This document shows, one piece after another, positions 43,074 to 50,955 of a stretch of 64,000 nucleotides of DNA. A program made the translations under genes and the position numbers. The notes under the pieces are model-generated. The model was not told the origin of the DNA and did no database searches. It was given only the letters and a program-made list of their open reading frames with translations. Position 1 is the first letter of the stretch, and each line of letters opens with the position of its first letter. Source of the stretch: Nocardia farcinica (lineage in GTDB: Bacteria; Actinomycetota; Actinomycetes; Mycobacteriales; Mycobacteriaceae); the NCBI RefSeq assembly GCF_001182745.1, contig NZ_LN868939.1, positions 930,001-994,000 of the forward strand. Reading direction: 5' to 3'.

Positions 43074-43356
43074 GCTCTGGAGCTATCACCCGCACGGGTC
43101 CACACGGCAGCGCACCGTCGTGCTCATCAGCAGCGACGGCATCAACGAATCCGCCCGGCAATGGTTGATCGCGGCCGAGGTCCTCGACGACGACCCGCAG
43201 GACATCCTCGCCGTCGCGGTACCCGATCGTGGCTGGGTGCACGCGGGCAACATCGGCCGGATCTATCGGGGCTGGCTGGCCGAGCGCATCGACGACATGG
43301 ACGCCGAGGTGCTGGAACGCCTCGACACCGCCCTCCGCGCGGCGATGGACCTCTGA
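43060..43356 (+). CDS. MazF/PemK-like toxin
   Basis: A 98-residue protein with the MazF start MRRGELW, then RQRTVVLISSDGIN and a C-terminal helix with a Leu/Arg/Asp pattern. MazF proteins are mRNA interferases. The usual catalytic Arg after the first strand pair could be R26 or its neighbours; exact placement needs an alignment. The GTG at 43060 is behind GAGGAGG inside the antitoxin gene, so the two are translated together. Confidence 0.82.
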   Translation: MRRGELWSYHPHGSTRQRTVVLISSDGINESARQWLIAAEVLDDDPQDILAVAVPDRGWVHAGNIGRIYRGWLAERIDDMDAEVLERLDTALRAAMDL

Positions 43357-43366
43357 CCACCGGCGG

Positions 43367-43657
43367 TCACATCGCCACCTCGAGCTCCACCGCCGCCGTC
43401 GACCCGTCGGCGAGCCCTTCGGCGGTCCGCACCGCCTTCTTCACCGGCAGCACATAGGTTCCCCGGCCCTTGTCCGGGAACAGCGAGGTGGACCACCGGC
43501 TGCCCCCGATGCGCACGCGCACCTTCACCGCGCCGAACCCGGTGGTCCGATGGCCGTACTTCTCCTCGATCTCATCGGCCACCTCCTCCGGCACGCTCAG
43601 GAAATGCCACGCCCCCGCCCCCTCGTGCTCCCACACCCGCGCCGTGAACGAATACAC
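43367..43657 (-). CDS. DUF1905 domain protein
   Basis: A 96-residue protein covering the DUF1905 fold: VYSFTARVWEHEG, AWHFLSVPEEVADEI, GFGAVKVRVRIGG, WSTSLFPDK and YVLPVKKAVR. DUF1905 is a small beta-barrel often joined to a YdeI-type partner domain; its function is unknown. The GTG at 43657 starts the domain directly; there is no good ribosome site. It is convergent with the toxin gene. Confidence 0.82.
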   Translation of the reverse strand: MYSFTARVWEHEGAGAWHFLSVPEEVADEIEEKYGHRTTGFGAVKVRVRIGGSRWSTSLFPDKGRGTYVLPVKKAVRTAEGLADGSTAAVELEVAM

Positions 43658-43779
43658 CCCGCGACGGTAACCGCTCCCACCGACAGGAGTCAGCGGGCCA
43701 GGGGATGCCGCCACCGGCAGTTCGGCGCCCGTCGACGCACGGGCCGCTTCGGCAATCACTTTCGACTTTCCCTGCCCAC

Positions 43780-43977
43780 TCGTGTGCGGGTATCGCCGCC
43801 GACCGCCTGGATGCCGTCCGCCAGGTGCTCGACCGGGTGGGGGACACATGGAGCCTGCTGGAGCTCGCCGGACTCGTGGACGGCCCGTTGCGCTACAGCG
43901 ACCTGCGGGCCGCCGCCCACCACGACGACATCGTCGGGAACCGCACCGGCGCCGCGGGGAACGGGACGCCGACGTAG
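43780..43977 (+). pseudogene. Remnant of an HxlR-family regulator
   Basis: The frame through 43800-43915 encodes RLDAVRQVLDRVGDTWSLLE, then LAGLVDGPLRYSDLRAAA, which is the first part of an HxlR winged-helix domain (normally ...IGDRWTLLILREL...FSELRR). The helix-turn-helix is cut after SDLRA and the frame ends in unrelated sequence; no start codon is near. It lies between the DUF1905 gene and a flavin-dependent monooxygenase gene, a typical place for an HxlR regulator. Confidence 0.6.
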
Positions 43978-43990
43978 CAGGTATCTCGTC

Positions 43991-44070
43991 CCCCGTACGA
44001 CCTGGCCCGTGCCGCTTCGCCCGTGTCACCCGGCCGGTATGCCCTCGCCCGTACGACACCGCCCGTATTC
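43991..44070 (+). repeat. Short imperfect repeats, CCCGTACGAC type
   Basis: CCCGTACGAC occurs at 43992-44001 and 44048-44057, each followed by a CCCGT-containing variant, in the gap before the DszC/SfnB-like gene. Confidence 0.4.
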
Positions 44071-44126
44071 GGATCGCGGTGCGCGGAACCGGTGAACCCG
44101 CCGCCGTTGCCGGTCATCGTTGGCGG

Positions 44127-45335
44127 ATGACATCCATCGAAGCGACTACCACGTCCGATGCCGAGTTGGACGAGATCTTCCAGCCGATCTTCCGGCGCAT
44201 CGCCGAGGGGGCGGTGGCGCGCGAGGTCGATCGGCGGCTGGCGTACGAGGAGGTCGACCTGCTCCGGCAGGCCCGGTTCGGGGCGCTGCGGGTGCCGGTC
44301 GAGTCCGGCGGCTACGGCGCGAGCGTGCGGCAGCTGTTCCGGCTGCTGATCGACCTCGCGGCGGCGGAATCGAATCTGCCGCAGGCGCTGCGGGTGCACT
44401 TCTCCTTCGTGGAGGACCAACTGCTGGCCGAGCCGGGCCCGCAGCGCGAGCGTTGGTTGCGCGCGGTCGCCGACGGCACGCTGGTCGGCAACGCCATCAC
44501 CGAGCCGGGCGTGGGCGCGGTGGACCGCTACCGCACGACGCTGACCCGCGCCGGCGACCGCTGGCTGCTCAACGGCACCAAGTACTACAGCACCGGCTCG
44601 CTCTACGCCGACCACATCCTGGTCGCCGCCGACCGTGACGGCGAACGGGTGAGCGTGCTGGTGGACGCCGACGCCGACGGGGTACGCCAGCACGACGACT
44701 GGGACGGTTTCGGCCAGCGCCTCACCGCGAGCGGCACCACCGAGTTCACCGACGTCGTGGTGCCGGAGGATCGCGTGCTCGGCCCCGGCTACGGCGCTCC
44801 CGGACCCACCTACGCCACCGGCTACCTGCAGCTCGTGCAGCTGGCCGTGCTGGCGGGCATCGCCATCAGGGCCGAGGCCGACGCCCGGGACTGGGTCGCC
44901 CGCCGCACCCGCGGCTACACCCACTCCGCCGCCGACCTGCCCCGCCACGACCCGCTCGTGCAGCAGGTGATCGGCAGACTGTCCGCCGCCGCGTTCACCG
45001 CCCGCGCCACGGTGCTGGCCGTCGCGGACCGCCTCGACACGGTGCTGGCCGCGGGCGCGCGCGACGAGGACGACCTGGTGTCGGTCGAATTAGCCGCGGC
45101 ACAAGCACAATTGGGGGTGATCGACGTGGTGCTGCCCGCCACCGGCCTGCTGTTCGAGGTCGGCGGCGCCTCCATCGTCGCCGAGGAACTGCGGCTGGAC
45201 CGGCACTGGCGCAACGCGCGCACCATCTCCGTGCACAACCCGGCGATCCAGAAGGCGCGTGCCATCGGCGACCACCTGCTCAACGGCGCCGACCTGCCCT
45301 TCGCGTGGAGCGCGGGCGAACGCAAGCCCGCCTGA
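44127..45335 (+). CDS. DszC/SfnB-type flavin-dependent monooxygenase (acyl-CoA dehydrogenase fold)
   Basis: A 402-residue protein with the acyl-CoA dehydrogenase fold but the sequence style of sulfur-acquisition monooxygenases (SfnB, DszC), which use reduced flavin to oxygenate organosulfur compounds. Blocks include RVPVESGGYGASVRQLFRLL, GNAITEPGVG, NGTKYYSTGSLYADH and DRHWRNARTISVHNPAIQKA, the last a typical DszC-type end. No catalytic Glu of dehydrogenases is present there. Its neighbours (sulfoxide reductase, StyA-like, SfnG, FMN reductase) support a sulfur role. ATG at 44127. Confidence 0.85.
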   Translation: MTSIEATTTSDAELDEIFQPIFRRIAEGAVAREVDRRLAYEEVDLLRQARFGALRVPVESGGYGASVRQLFRLLIDLAAAESNLPQALRVHFSFVEDQLLAEPGPQRERWLRAVADGTLVGNAITEPGVGAVDRYRTTLTRAGDRWLLNGTKYYSTGSLYADHILVAADRDGERVSVLVDADADGVRQHDDWDGFGQRLTASGTTEFTDVVVPEDRVLGPGYGAPGPTYATGYLQLVQLAVLAGIAIRAEADARDWVARRTRGYTHSAADLPRHDPLVQQVIGRLSAAAFTARATVLAVADRLDTVLAAGARDEDDLVSVELAAAQAQLGVIDVVLPATGLLFEVGGASIVAEELRLDRHWRNARTISVHNPAIQKARAIGDHLLNGADLPFAWSAGERKPA

Positions 45336-45349
45336 TCGGAGGGCGCCGC

Positions 45350-45435
45350 CTGGTCAGCGAGCGGCGCCTGGTCAGCGAGCGCCTCCTGGTCAGCGAGCGC
45401 CGTCTGATCAGCGAGCGTTGCCTGGTCAGAGAGCG
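45350..45435. repeat. Tandem array of 18-bp units (five copies)
   Basis: CTGGTCAGCGAGCG with a four-base variable joint repeats at 45350, 45368, 45386, 45404 and 45422. The last copy contains the stop codon of the convergent sulfoxide reductase gene, so the array looks like repeated duplication of that gene's 3' end. Confidence 0.85.
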
Positions 45436-45908
45436 TCGAGGAACACCCCTGCGACAGCCTCCAGCCCGTCCCGGTCGACGGTGTCGAACCGGCCGGGCCG
45501 GGGGCTGTCCAGGTCGAGCACGCCGATGACGGTGTCGTCGCGCACCAGCGGCACGACAATCTCCGAGCGCGAGTCCGCATCGCAGGCGATGTGGCCGGGA
45601 AAGGCGTGCACATCCGACACGAGCTGGGTGGTGCGCGTCGCCGCCGCCGTACCGCACACGCCCTTGCCGAACGCGATCCGCACACACGCGGGCTTGCCCT
45701 GGAACGGCCCCACCACCAGCTCGTCACCCGCGGCGAAATAGAAACCAGCCCAATTCACTTCGGGCAGACTGTGATAGATCAGCGCCGACAGGTTCGCGGC
45801 ATTCGCTACCCGGTCGGGTTCCCCCTCGATCAGGGCCGCTGCCTGCGCGACGAGCCTGCGATAATCCTCGACCCGGTCTCCGGTCGGTTCCGCCACGGTG
45901 AACGACAT
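45426..45908 (-). CDS. Free methionine-(R)-sulfoxide reductase (GAF domain)
   Basis: A 160-residue GAF protein of the fRMsr (MsrC) family. It reduces free L-methionine-(R)-sulfoxide with electrons from thioredoxin. The three family Cys are present: GKPACVRI, GKGVCGTAA and HIACDADSRSE. NWAGFYFA and LDLDSPRPGRFD complete the pocket. It fits the sulfur-metabolism neighbourhood. TACCAT lies 6 nt before the ATG at 45908, so it is probably leaderless. The 3' end coincides with a tandem repeat array. Confidence 0.92.
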   Translation of the reverse strand: MSFTVAEPTGDRVEDYRRLVAQAAALIEGEPDRVANAANLSALIYHSLPEVNWAGFYFAAGDELVVGPFQGKPACVRIAFGKGVCGTAAATRTTQLVSDVHAFPGHIACDADSRSEIVVPLVRDDTVIGVLDLDSPRPGRFDTVDRDGLEAVAGVFLDAL

Positions 45909-45914
45909 GCCCGG

Positions 45915-45920
45915 ATGGTA
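45915..45920 (-). promoter_or_regulatory. -10 box of a probable leaderless gene
   Basis: TACCAT on the minus strand, 6 nt before the sulfoxide reductase ATG. Confidence 0.5.
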
Positions 45921-46005
45921 GGGGCCCGGCGCCGTGTCCCGCGACCATAGGTTCTCGTTGATCGCAATACTCCGATCGCGGCGGCGCGCATCGCACCATC
46001 CCTGC

Positions 46006-47397
46006 ATGACATCCACGAATCCCGTTTCCCGTTCCACCCGTAAGGCGGCGGTGATCGGTGCCGGCCAGACCGGCGTCACCGCGGCGCTGGGCCTCCTCGA
46101 CGCAGGATTCGAGGTGACCCTCTACAGTGAGCGCGATCAGCGCGCGCTGCGCGACGACGTGCCCGCCACCGGCACGGCGCTCGAATTCGGTGAGACCCAG
46201 CAGGCCGAGGCCGCGCTCGGCCTCGACACCTACACCGCCCGCGCGCCCCGGCACACCGGATTGAGCGTCCGCATCGCCGGGCCTGGGCCCGAGCGGCCCG
46301 AACTCATCCAGTTCGACGGGCATTTCGACGGTTACGTCGGCGTCGCGGTGGACACCCGGCTCAAGGCCGACGAGCGGCTGACGGCCTTCCAGGAGCGCGG
46401 CGGCCGCTTCGTCGTCGAACAGGTGACGCTCGAGACCATCGACAAGATCGCGGCCGACGCCGATCTCACCCTGGTGGCCACCGGCCGCGGCGGGCTGTCG
46501 GAACTGTTCCCGATCGACGAGTCCCGCACCGTCTACGACGCACCGCAGCGCTCACTGCTCACGGTCACCGTGACCGGTCTCGGCCACGACGAGCACGTCT
46601 TCGCCCACCGCAGCAAGGCGGGTGGCGCGCACAGCGGCTTCTCGATCCTGGCCGACCAGGGCGAGGGCTGGTGGGGCCCCTACCTGCACAAGGACGCGGG
46701 CCCGAGCTGGGCGTTCCTGGGCTGGGCGCGGCCGGGTAGCGAGTGGGAGCAGCGGTTCGCGACGGCCGATTCGGCGGAGTCGGCCCTCGGGGTGGTGCGC
46801 GAGCTCTACCGCGACTACATCGACTGGGATCTGCCCGAGGTGCTGGCCGCCCGCACCATCGCGGAGGACCCGCATTCGTGGTTGAAGGGCGCGGTCCGCC
46901 CGGTGGTGCGGGTCGGTGTTGGTCGCACCGCGCAGGGGCACGCGGTCGCCGCCCTTGGCGACACCGCGGTGGCCTACGACCCGATCGCCGGGCAGGGCGC
47001 GCAGAGCGGGCTCATCCAGGCGCAGCGGCTGGTCGCGGCGGCGGCCGTGCACGACGGCCCGTTCGACGAGCAGTGGCTGCGTGACCGCTACACCGAGTTC
47101 CTGGCCGCTCGCAGCGACGCCGCGAGCAAGGTGACCAGGCTGTTCCTCAGCGACCCCGAGTTCGGCGAGATCGGCAACAAGTTCTTCGCCGCCGCGGCCG
47201 TCGAGCCGCGCTTCGCCTCGGCGCTGGTGGGTCTGCTGCACCGTCCGCAACCGTTCCTCGGGATCGATTCCGCCGAGGCCGCCGACGCCTACATCACCCA
47301 GGTGACCGGCGTCGACGCCGGCGAACTGCTGGCCCGATTCGCTCCCGCGGGCCGGTTCACCCGGTCGGCCTTCGCGGACGCGCTCGCCACGAGCTGA
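46006..47397 (+). CDS. Styrene/indole monooxygenase-type flavoprotein (StyA-like)
   Basis: A 463-residue group E flavoprotein monooxygenase. The FAD loop AAVIGAGQTGVTAALGLLDA opens the protein; the second FAD block is GDTAVAYDPIAGQGAQSGLI. StyA-type enzymes take FADH2 from a separate reductase and epoxidise styrene or oxygenate indole and sulfides. No styrene-pathway gene is nearby, but a flavin reductase lies 1.3 kb downstream and the context is sulfur compounds, so sulfoxidation is a reasonable guess. ATG at 46006. A strong terminator follows. Confidence 0.88.
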   Translation: MTSTNPVSRSTRKAAVIGAGQTGVTAALGLLDAGFEVTLYSERDQRALRDDVPATGTALEFGETQQAEAALGLDTYTARAPRHTGLSVRIAGPGPERPELIQFDGHFDGYVGVAVDTRLKADERLTAFQERGGRFVVEQVTLETIDKIAADADLTLVATGRGGLSELFPIDESRTVYDAPQRSLLTVTVTGLGHDEHVFAHRSKAGGAHSGFSILADQGEGWWGPYLHKDAGPSWAFLGWARPGSEWEQRFATADSAESALGVVRELYRDYIDWDLPEVLAARTIAEDPHSWLKGAVRPVVRVGVGRTAQGHAVAALGDTAVAYDPIAGQGAQSGLIQAQRLVAAAAVHDGPFDEQWLRDRYTEFLAARSDAASKVTRLFLSDPEFGEIGNKFFAAAAVEPRFASALVGLLHRPQPFLGIDSAEAADAYITQVTGVDAGELLARFAPAGRFTRSAFADALATS

Positions 47398-47403
47398 GCC
47401 CGA

Positions 47404-47431
47404 CGGGCGCCCGCCGCGCGGCGGGCGCCCG
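47404..47431 (+). terminator. Terminator after the StyA-like gene
   Basis: Perfect 12-bp stem CGGGCGCCCGCC / GGCGGGCGCCCG with a GCGC loop. Confidence 0.8.
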
Positions 47432-47523
47432 ATCGGATCGCACCGATTCAAACCCTCCCTTCTCCTCGCCGTCGCGTGTTGCATGACCGACGACGAGTTG
47501 TCACCCGAACCAACGGAGCGACC

Positions 47524-48639
47524 ATGACCACCGAGCGGATCGCCGATCAGCTGAAATTCGCCTACTGGGTGCCCAATGTCAGCGGCGGCCTGGTGACCAG
47601 CGATATCGAGCAGCGCACCAGCTGGGATTTCGAATACAACAAGAAGCTGGCCCGCACCGCCGAGAACAACGGATTCGACTACGCGCTCTCCCAGGTCCGC
47701 TACACCGCCTCCTACGGCGCGGAATACCAGCACGAGTCGACCTCGTTCAGCCTCGCCCTGCTGGGGGCCACCGAGCGGTTGAAGGTCATCGCGGCCGTGC
47801 ATCCCGGGCTGTGGCATCCGGCGGTGCTGGCGAAGTTCGGGGCGACCGCCGACCATCTGTCCAACGGCCGCTTCGCCATCAACGTCGTTTCCGGCTGGTT
47901 CGCGGGCGAATTCACCGCACTCGGCGAGCCGTGGCTCGAACACGACGAACGGTACCGGCGCAGCGCCGAATTCCTCGAGGTGATCCGCAAGATCTGGACC
48001 GAGGACAACGTGAACTACGGCGGCGACTTCTACCGCATCCGCGATTTCACCCTCAAGCCCAAGCCGCTGAACACCCCCGAGCGCCCCAATCCCGAACTGT
48101 TCCAAGGCGGCAACTCCACCGCCGCCCGCCGCAACGGCGGCCGCTACGCCGACTGGTACTTCTCCAACGGCAAGGATTTCGACGGCGTCACCGAACAACT
48201 CGACGACCTGCGCGCCGTCGCCCGTGCCCACGACCGCGAGGTGAAATTCGGCCTCAACGGCTTCATCATCGCCCGCGACACCGAGAAGGAAGCCCACGAC
48301 ACCCTGCGCGAGATCATCGAGAAGGCGAACAAGCCCGCCGTGGAGGGTTTCCGGGACGCCGTGCAGCAGGCCGGCCCCGCCACCCGCGACGGCAAGGGCA
48401 TGTGGGCCGACTCCACCTTCGACGACCTCGTGCAGTACAACGACGGCTTCCGCACCAAGCTCATCGGCACCCCGGAACAGGTCGCCGAACGCATCGTCGC
48501 CTACCGCGACCTCGGCGTCGACCTGATCCTCGCCGGATTCCTGCACTTCCAGGAGGAAGTGGAGTACTTCGGCGAAAAGGTCCTCCCGCTGGTGCGCGAA
48601 CTGGAAGCCGCCCGCGAACCCGCCGCCGCCCGCGCGTGA
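47524..48639 (+). CDS. sfnG: Dimethylsulfone monooxygenase SfnG
   Basis: A 371-residue LLM-class FMNH2-dependent monooxygenase that very closely follows SfnG: FAYWVPNVSGGLVTSDIEQR, SQVRYTASYGAEYQHEST, HPGLWHPAVLAKFGATADHL, FQGGNSTAARRNGGRYADWY. SfnG converts dimethylsulfone to methanesulfinate, feeding sulfur assimilation when sulfate is scarce. The FMN reductase gene follows by 13 bp, giving the two components of the system. ATG at 47524 with GGAG upstream. Confidence 0.94.
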   Translation: MTTERIADQLKFAYWVPNVSGGLVTSDIEQRTSWDFEYNKKLARTAENNGFDYALSQVRYTASYGAEYQHESTSFSLALLGATERLKVIAAVHPGLWHPAVLAKFGATADHLSNGRFAINVVSGWFAGEFTALGEPWLEHDERYRRSAEFLEVIRKIWTEDNVNYGGDFYRIRDFTLKPKPLNTPERPNPELFQGGNSTAARRNGGRYADWYFSNGKDFDGVTEQLDDLRAVARAHDREVKFGLNGFIIARDTEKEAHDTLREIIEKANKPAVEGFRDAVQQAGPATRDGKGMWADSTFDDLVQYNDGFRTKLIGTPEQVAERIVAYRDLGVDLILAGFLHFQEEVEYFGEKVLPLVRELEAAREPAAARA

Positions 48640-48652
48640 AAGAAGCTGCGTC

Positions 48653-49168
48653 GTGACCGTTTCCGTCGTCGTCGGCAATCCCAAACCGGCCTCCCGCACC
48701 CTGACCGCCGCGACCAGGCTCGCCGAAGGGCTGGCGCCCGGCGGCGAACCCCGGGTGTTCGACCTCGTCGCACTCGGCCCCAAGCTGCTGACCTGGGGAG
48801 ACGAGGAGGTCGCGGCGGCGGTGCGGGCGGTCGCCGAATCCGACCTGGTGGTGTTCGCCAGCCCCACCTTCAAAGCGACCTACACCGGGTTGCTGAAACT
48901 GTTCCTCGAGCAGTTCGCCGGCGGGACGGGATTGGCCGGTGTGCTCGCGGTCCCGTTGATGCTCGGCGGCAGCCCGGCCCACTCGCTGGCACCGGTGGTA
49001 CATCTCGAGCCGGTGCTGGTGGAATTGGGCGCGACGACGGCTCTGCCCGGCCTTTACCTGTCCGACAGCACATTCGGCGACGACGGAGTGCTGGAGACGT
49101 ATGTGGAGCGCTGGCGCCCGGTGGTGACGGCACTGACCGAAGCGAGTGTTCCGCACCCGACCCCATGA
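48653..49168 (+). CDS. NAD(P)H-dependent FMN reductase (SsuE/MsuE/SfnE type)
   Basis: A 171-residue flavodoxin-fold reductase. The FMN loop VVVGNPKPASRTL opens it and the second FMN segment is FASPTFKATYTGLLKLFLEQ, as in SsuE/MsuE. It supplies FMNH2 to SfnG and possibly to the DszC/SfnB-like enzyme. GTG start at 48653. Its stop overlaps the ATG of a 54-codon frame as ATGA. Confidence 0.92.
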   Translation: MTVSVVVGNPKPASRTLTAATRLAEGLAPGGEPRVFDLVALGPKLLTWGDEEVAAAVRAVAESDLVVFASPTFKATYTGLLKLFLEQFAGGTGLAGVLAVPLMLGGSPAHSLAPVVHLEPVLVELGATTALPGLYLSDSTFGDDGVLETYVERWRPVVTALTEASVPHPTP

Positions 49169-49329
49169 CGATGCCCAGTGGCTACGAGCTTCGAATTCCG
49201 AGGCCGGTGGGCTACTGGGCGGACCCACTCATCCCGAGACCCGAGCACGGCGCCGTTGGGTTCAGGGCGGGTCAGATCGCCGAGATTACCGACGTGATCG
49301 GCGTGCTCGTCACTGAAGATGCACGGTAG
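49165..49329 (+). CDS. Small coupled protein after the FMN reductase
   Basis: A 54-residue frame whose ATG overlaps the reductase stop (ATGA). It reads as a compact soluble protein with PSGYELRIPRPVGYWADPLI and AEITDVIGVLV and ends in TAG. Coupling and a clean frame support it; third-position bias is weak and no family is recognised. It ends 46 bp before the tRNA-Gly fragment, so it could also be remnant sequence from an inserted element. Confidence 0.4.
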   Translation: MTMPSGYELRIPRPVGYWADPLIPRPEHGAVGFRAGQIAEITDVIGVLVTEDAR

Positions 49330-49374
49330 GGTACGGGCACACCGCCGAAGCCATGGGCGGATCGCGGCTGTGAC

Positions 49375-49427
49375 GAACTTCTGCTTCCCAAGCAGACAGC
49401 GCGGGTTCGATTCCCGTTATCGGCTCC
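49375..49427 (+). repeat. Inverted partial copy of tRNA-Gly (3' 53 nt)
   Basis: 52 of 53 bases match the 3' part of the tRNA-Gly gene at 50784-50836, on the opposite strand, from before the anticodon stem to the CC of CCA. The 5' part of the tRNA is absent, so it is not a functional tRNA. Such fragments mark integration or recombination at tRNA genes. Confidence 0.9.
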
Positions 49428-49504
49428 CTGGAGTCGGTTGTTTGTTGCTGCGTCCGAGTCAGCGATCGATCCTGATGCGCAGGCCGACATCCGTACCCGA
49501 TTCG

Positions 49505-50083
49505 CTATCGGCCTGAATCTGTGCAGATCAGATCGACCGCTGCGCCCATCGCGTAGCGATCGGCCAGCATCCGCAGCACCTGGGCGACCGACATCGGAGG
49601 GTGGTGGAATCGGGCGGCCATCGTTTCGACGGCCAGTAGCGCAGTCTGCGGCGACACGGACACGGTGTCGGCAGCGAACTGCGCCGGTTCGAGGATCTGG
49701 ATGTGGTGCGGCACGCGATTTCGCGGGAAGTCGCGCACATTGTGGGTGACGACTGCCCCCGCACCCCCCACTACAGCGGCGGCCAGCACATGCTCGTCGT
49801 CCGGGTCCGGTAGCCCGAAGGTGCCCTCGTGCGGCTGCCAGTTCTCGACAAGAGCGTCATCGAACGCCGAGGTCATCCTGTCGATCAAGTTCCGCGCGAA
49901 GGCGTGCGCGGCTTGCTGTTCGGTGCCGCGACCGACACGCTTGGCCGCTTCGTGCATCTCCAGTTCTTCCAGGATCCGTTCCGACCACAAAGGTCGGTAG
50001 AGTCCCTCGACCGCAAGCGACAGCAGGAAGTCGCGCTGCAGGCTAGGCCAAAGGACACAGGTGTCCAACACGACGGCGAACAT
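49505..50083 (-). CDS. PIN-domain toxin
   Basis: A 192-residue PIN-family protein. The first acidic residue is in FAVVLDTCVLWP and the central acidic cluster is LPDPDDEHVLAAA, followed by VVTHNVRDFP; these form the metal-ion RNase site. The C-terminal extension (about 60 residues) is typical of PIN_3 members. It follows an HTH antitoxin gene by 12 bp, so a type II toxin-antitoxin pair is likely. The pair lies between the tRNA-Gly gene and its inverted fragment. Confidence 0.85.
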   Translation of the reverse strand: MFAVVLDTCVLWPSLQRDFLLSLAVEGLYRPLWSERILEELEMHEAAKRVGRGTEQQAAHAFARNLIDRMTSAFDDALVENWQPHEGTFGLPDPDDEHVLAAAVVGGAGAVVTHNVRDFPRNRVPHHIQILEPAQFAADTVSVSPQTALLAVETMAARFHHPPMSVAQVLRMLADRYAMGAAVDLICTDSGR

Positions 50084-50095
50084 CCGTTCAGTGTT

Positions 50096-50626
50096 TCAGC
50101 CCTTGGTCTTTCGGCGTTGGGCAACCAGACGACGAACTTCCCTCAACTGCTCGCGAACCTCGTCGGGGTGGGCCTCGGCGTCGATGTTCGTCGCCGTCTC
50201 GGCCAGGAACGCGTACTGACGGCTGCGGCGCGAATCGCGGTACGCCAGGACCTCGTCCAAGCGCAACCGGTGCCGGGTCCCCACACGCTCGGCAGGAAGT
50301 TCGCCCTTGTCGATCAAACGTTTGACGGTTGGGCGGCTGACGCCGAGTAGGTCCGCCGCCTGTTGGGAGGTCAGCGTCATGCTGTGCGGAGCTACCGTCA
50401 CCGCCTTTCCGGCAAGCAGAGCGGTAACGACCCCCTTCAGGGCTTGGTGCACATTCTCCGGGAGTTCGATGCGGTCATGCTCGTCGACGCCGACCAGGGC
50501 GTAGCTTGGCTGGGCCTGCCCGCCGCCGCGGTCCTCGTGGGCGGTCAAGAAGCTCAAGACCGGCGCCAGGTGTTGTCCGCCTTCGGTGGGAAGGAAGGTC
50601 TGTTCCTCCAACGGCTGTGCTGCCAT
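50096..50626 (-). CDS. Excisionase-type HTH antitoxin
   Basis: A 176-residue protein with a MerR/excisionase-like helix-turn-helix (SQQAADLLGVSRPTVKRLID, then KGELPAERVGTRHRLRL) at about residues 85-125. The N-terminal region includes VDEHDRIELPENVHQALKGV. It precedes the PIN gene in the same operon and is the likely antitoxin and autorepressor. The ATG at 50626 has GGGAAGG upstream. TTTCG repeats in its promoter are candidate operators. Confidence 0.85.
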   Translation of the reverse strand: MAAQPLEEQTFLPTEGGQHLAPVLSFLTAHEDRGGGQAQPSYALVGVDEHDRIELPENVHQALKGVVTALLAGKAVTVAPHSMTLTSQQAADLLGVSRPTVKRLIDKGELPAERVGTRHRLRLDEVLAYRDSRRSRQYAFLAETATNIDAEAHPDEVREQLREVRRLVAQRRKTKG

Positions 50627-50654
50627 ACGTACCTTCCCTAGGCTCAATCGAACG

Positions 50655-50682
50655 TTTCGAACGATGTTTCGTATCTTTCGAA
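50655..50682. promoter_or_regulatory. TTTCGAA repeats in the PIN-antitoxin promoter
   Basis: TTTCGAA at 50655-50661 and 50676-50682, with TTTCG at 50667-50671 between them, 30-55 bp before the antitoxin ATG. Likely autoregulatory operators. Confidence 0.5.
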
Positions 50683-50782
50683 AAGTGTGACACGTGCCGC
50701 GGGTCGATGTCGAGCTCTCGGTAGGTCGACGTGGGGGGGCCGGAAATGGAAAATGCCTGCTCGGGGGCAGGCATTTCGGAGG

Positions 50783-50856
50783 TGGAGCCGATGACGGGAA
50801 TCGAACCCGCGCTGTCTGCTTGGGAAGCAGAAGTTCTACCATTGAACTACATCGGC
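50783..50856 (-). tRNA. tRNA-Gly (anticodon CCC)
   Basis: 74-nt tRNA including an encoded CCA. The acceptor stem is GCCGATG / CATCGGC with U73, the D loop has AATGGTA, the anticodon stem is TCTGC / GCAGA with loop TTCCCAA (anticodon CCC), and the T arm is GCGGG-TTCGATT-CCCGT. It decodes GGG. Confidence 0.97.
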
Positions 50857-50955
50857 GCTGCGTATCGCCGGTATCGACCCCTCGGACCGACACGGCGTCG
50901 ACGCGTTCGAGACTCTATCAGATCCGGGGCGGGGGTGGGCAAGTGCCCCGCCCGG

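Noticed and set aside
45280..45687. Protein with RSLTRR repeats read from the 18-bp array
   Set aside because: It is the minisatellite translated in a frame that is antisense or out of frame to the adjacent genes; no start or homology.
49375..49427. Second functional tRNA-Gly
   Set aside because: Only the 3' 53 nt match; the D arm and 5' acceptor strand are missing.
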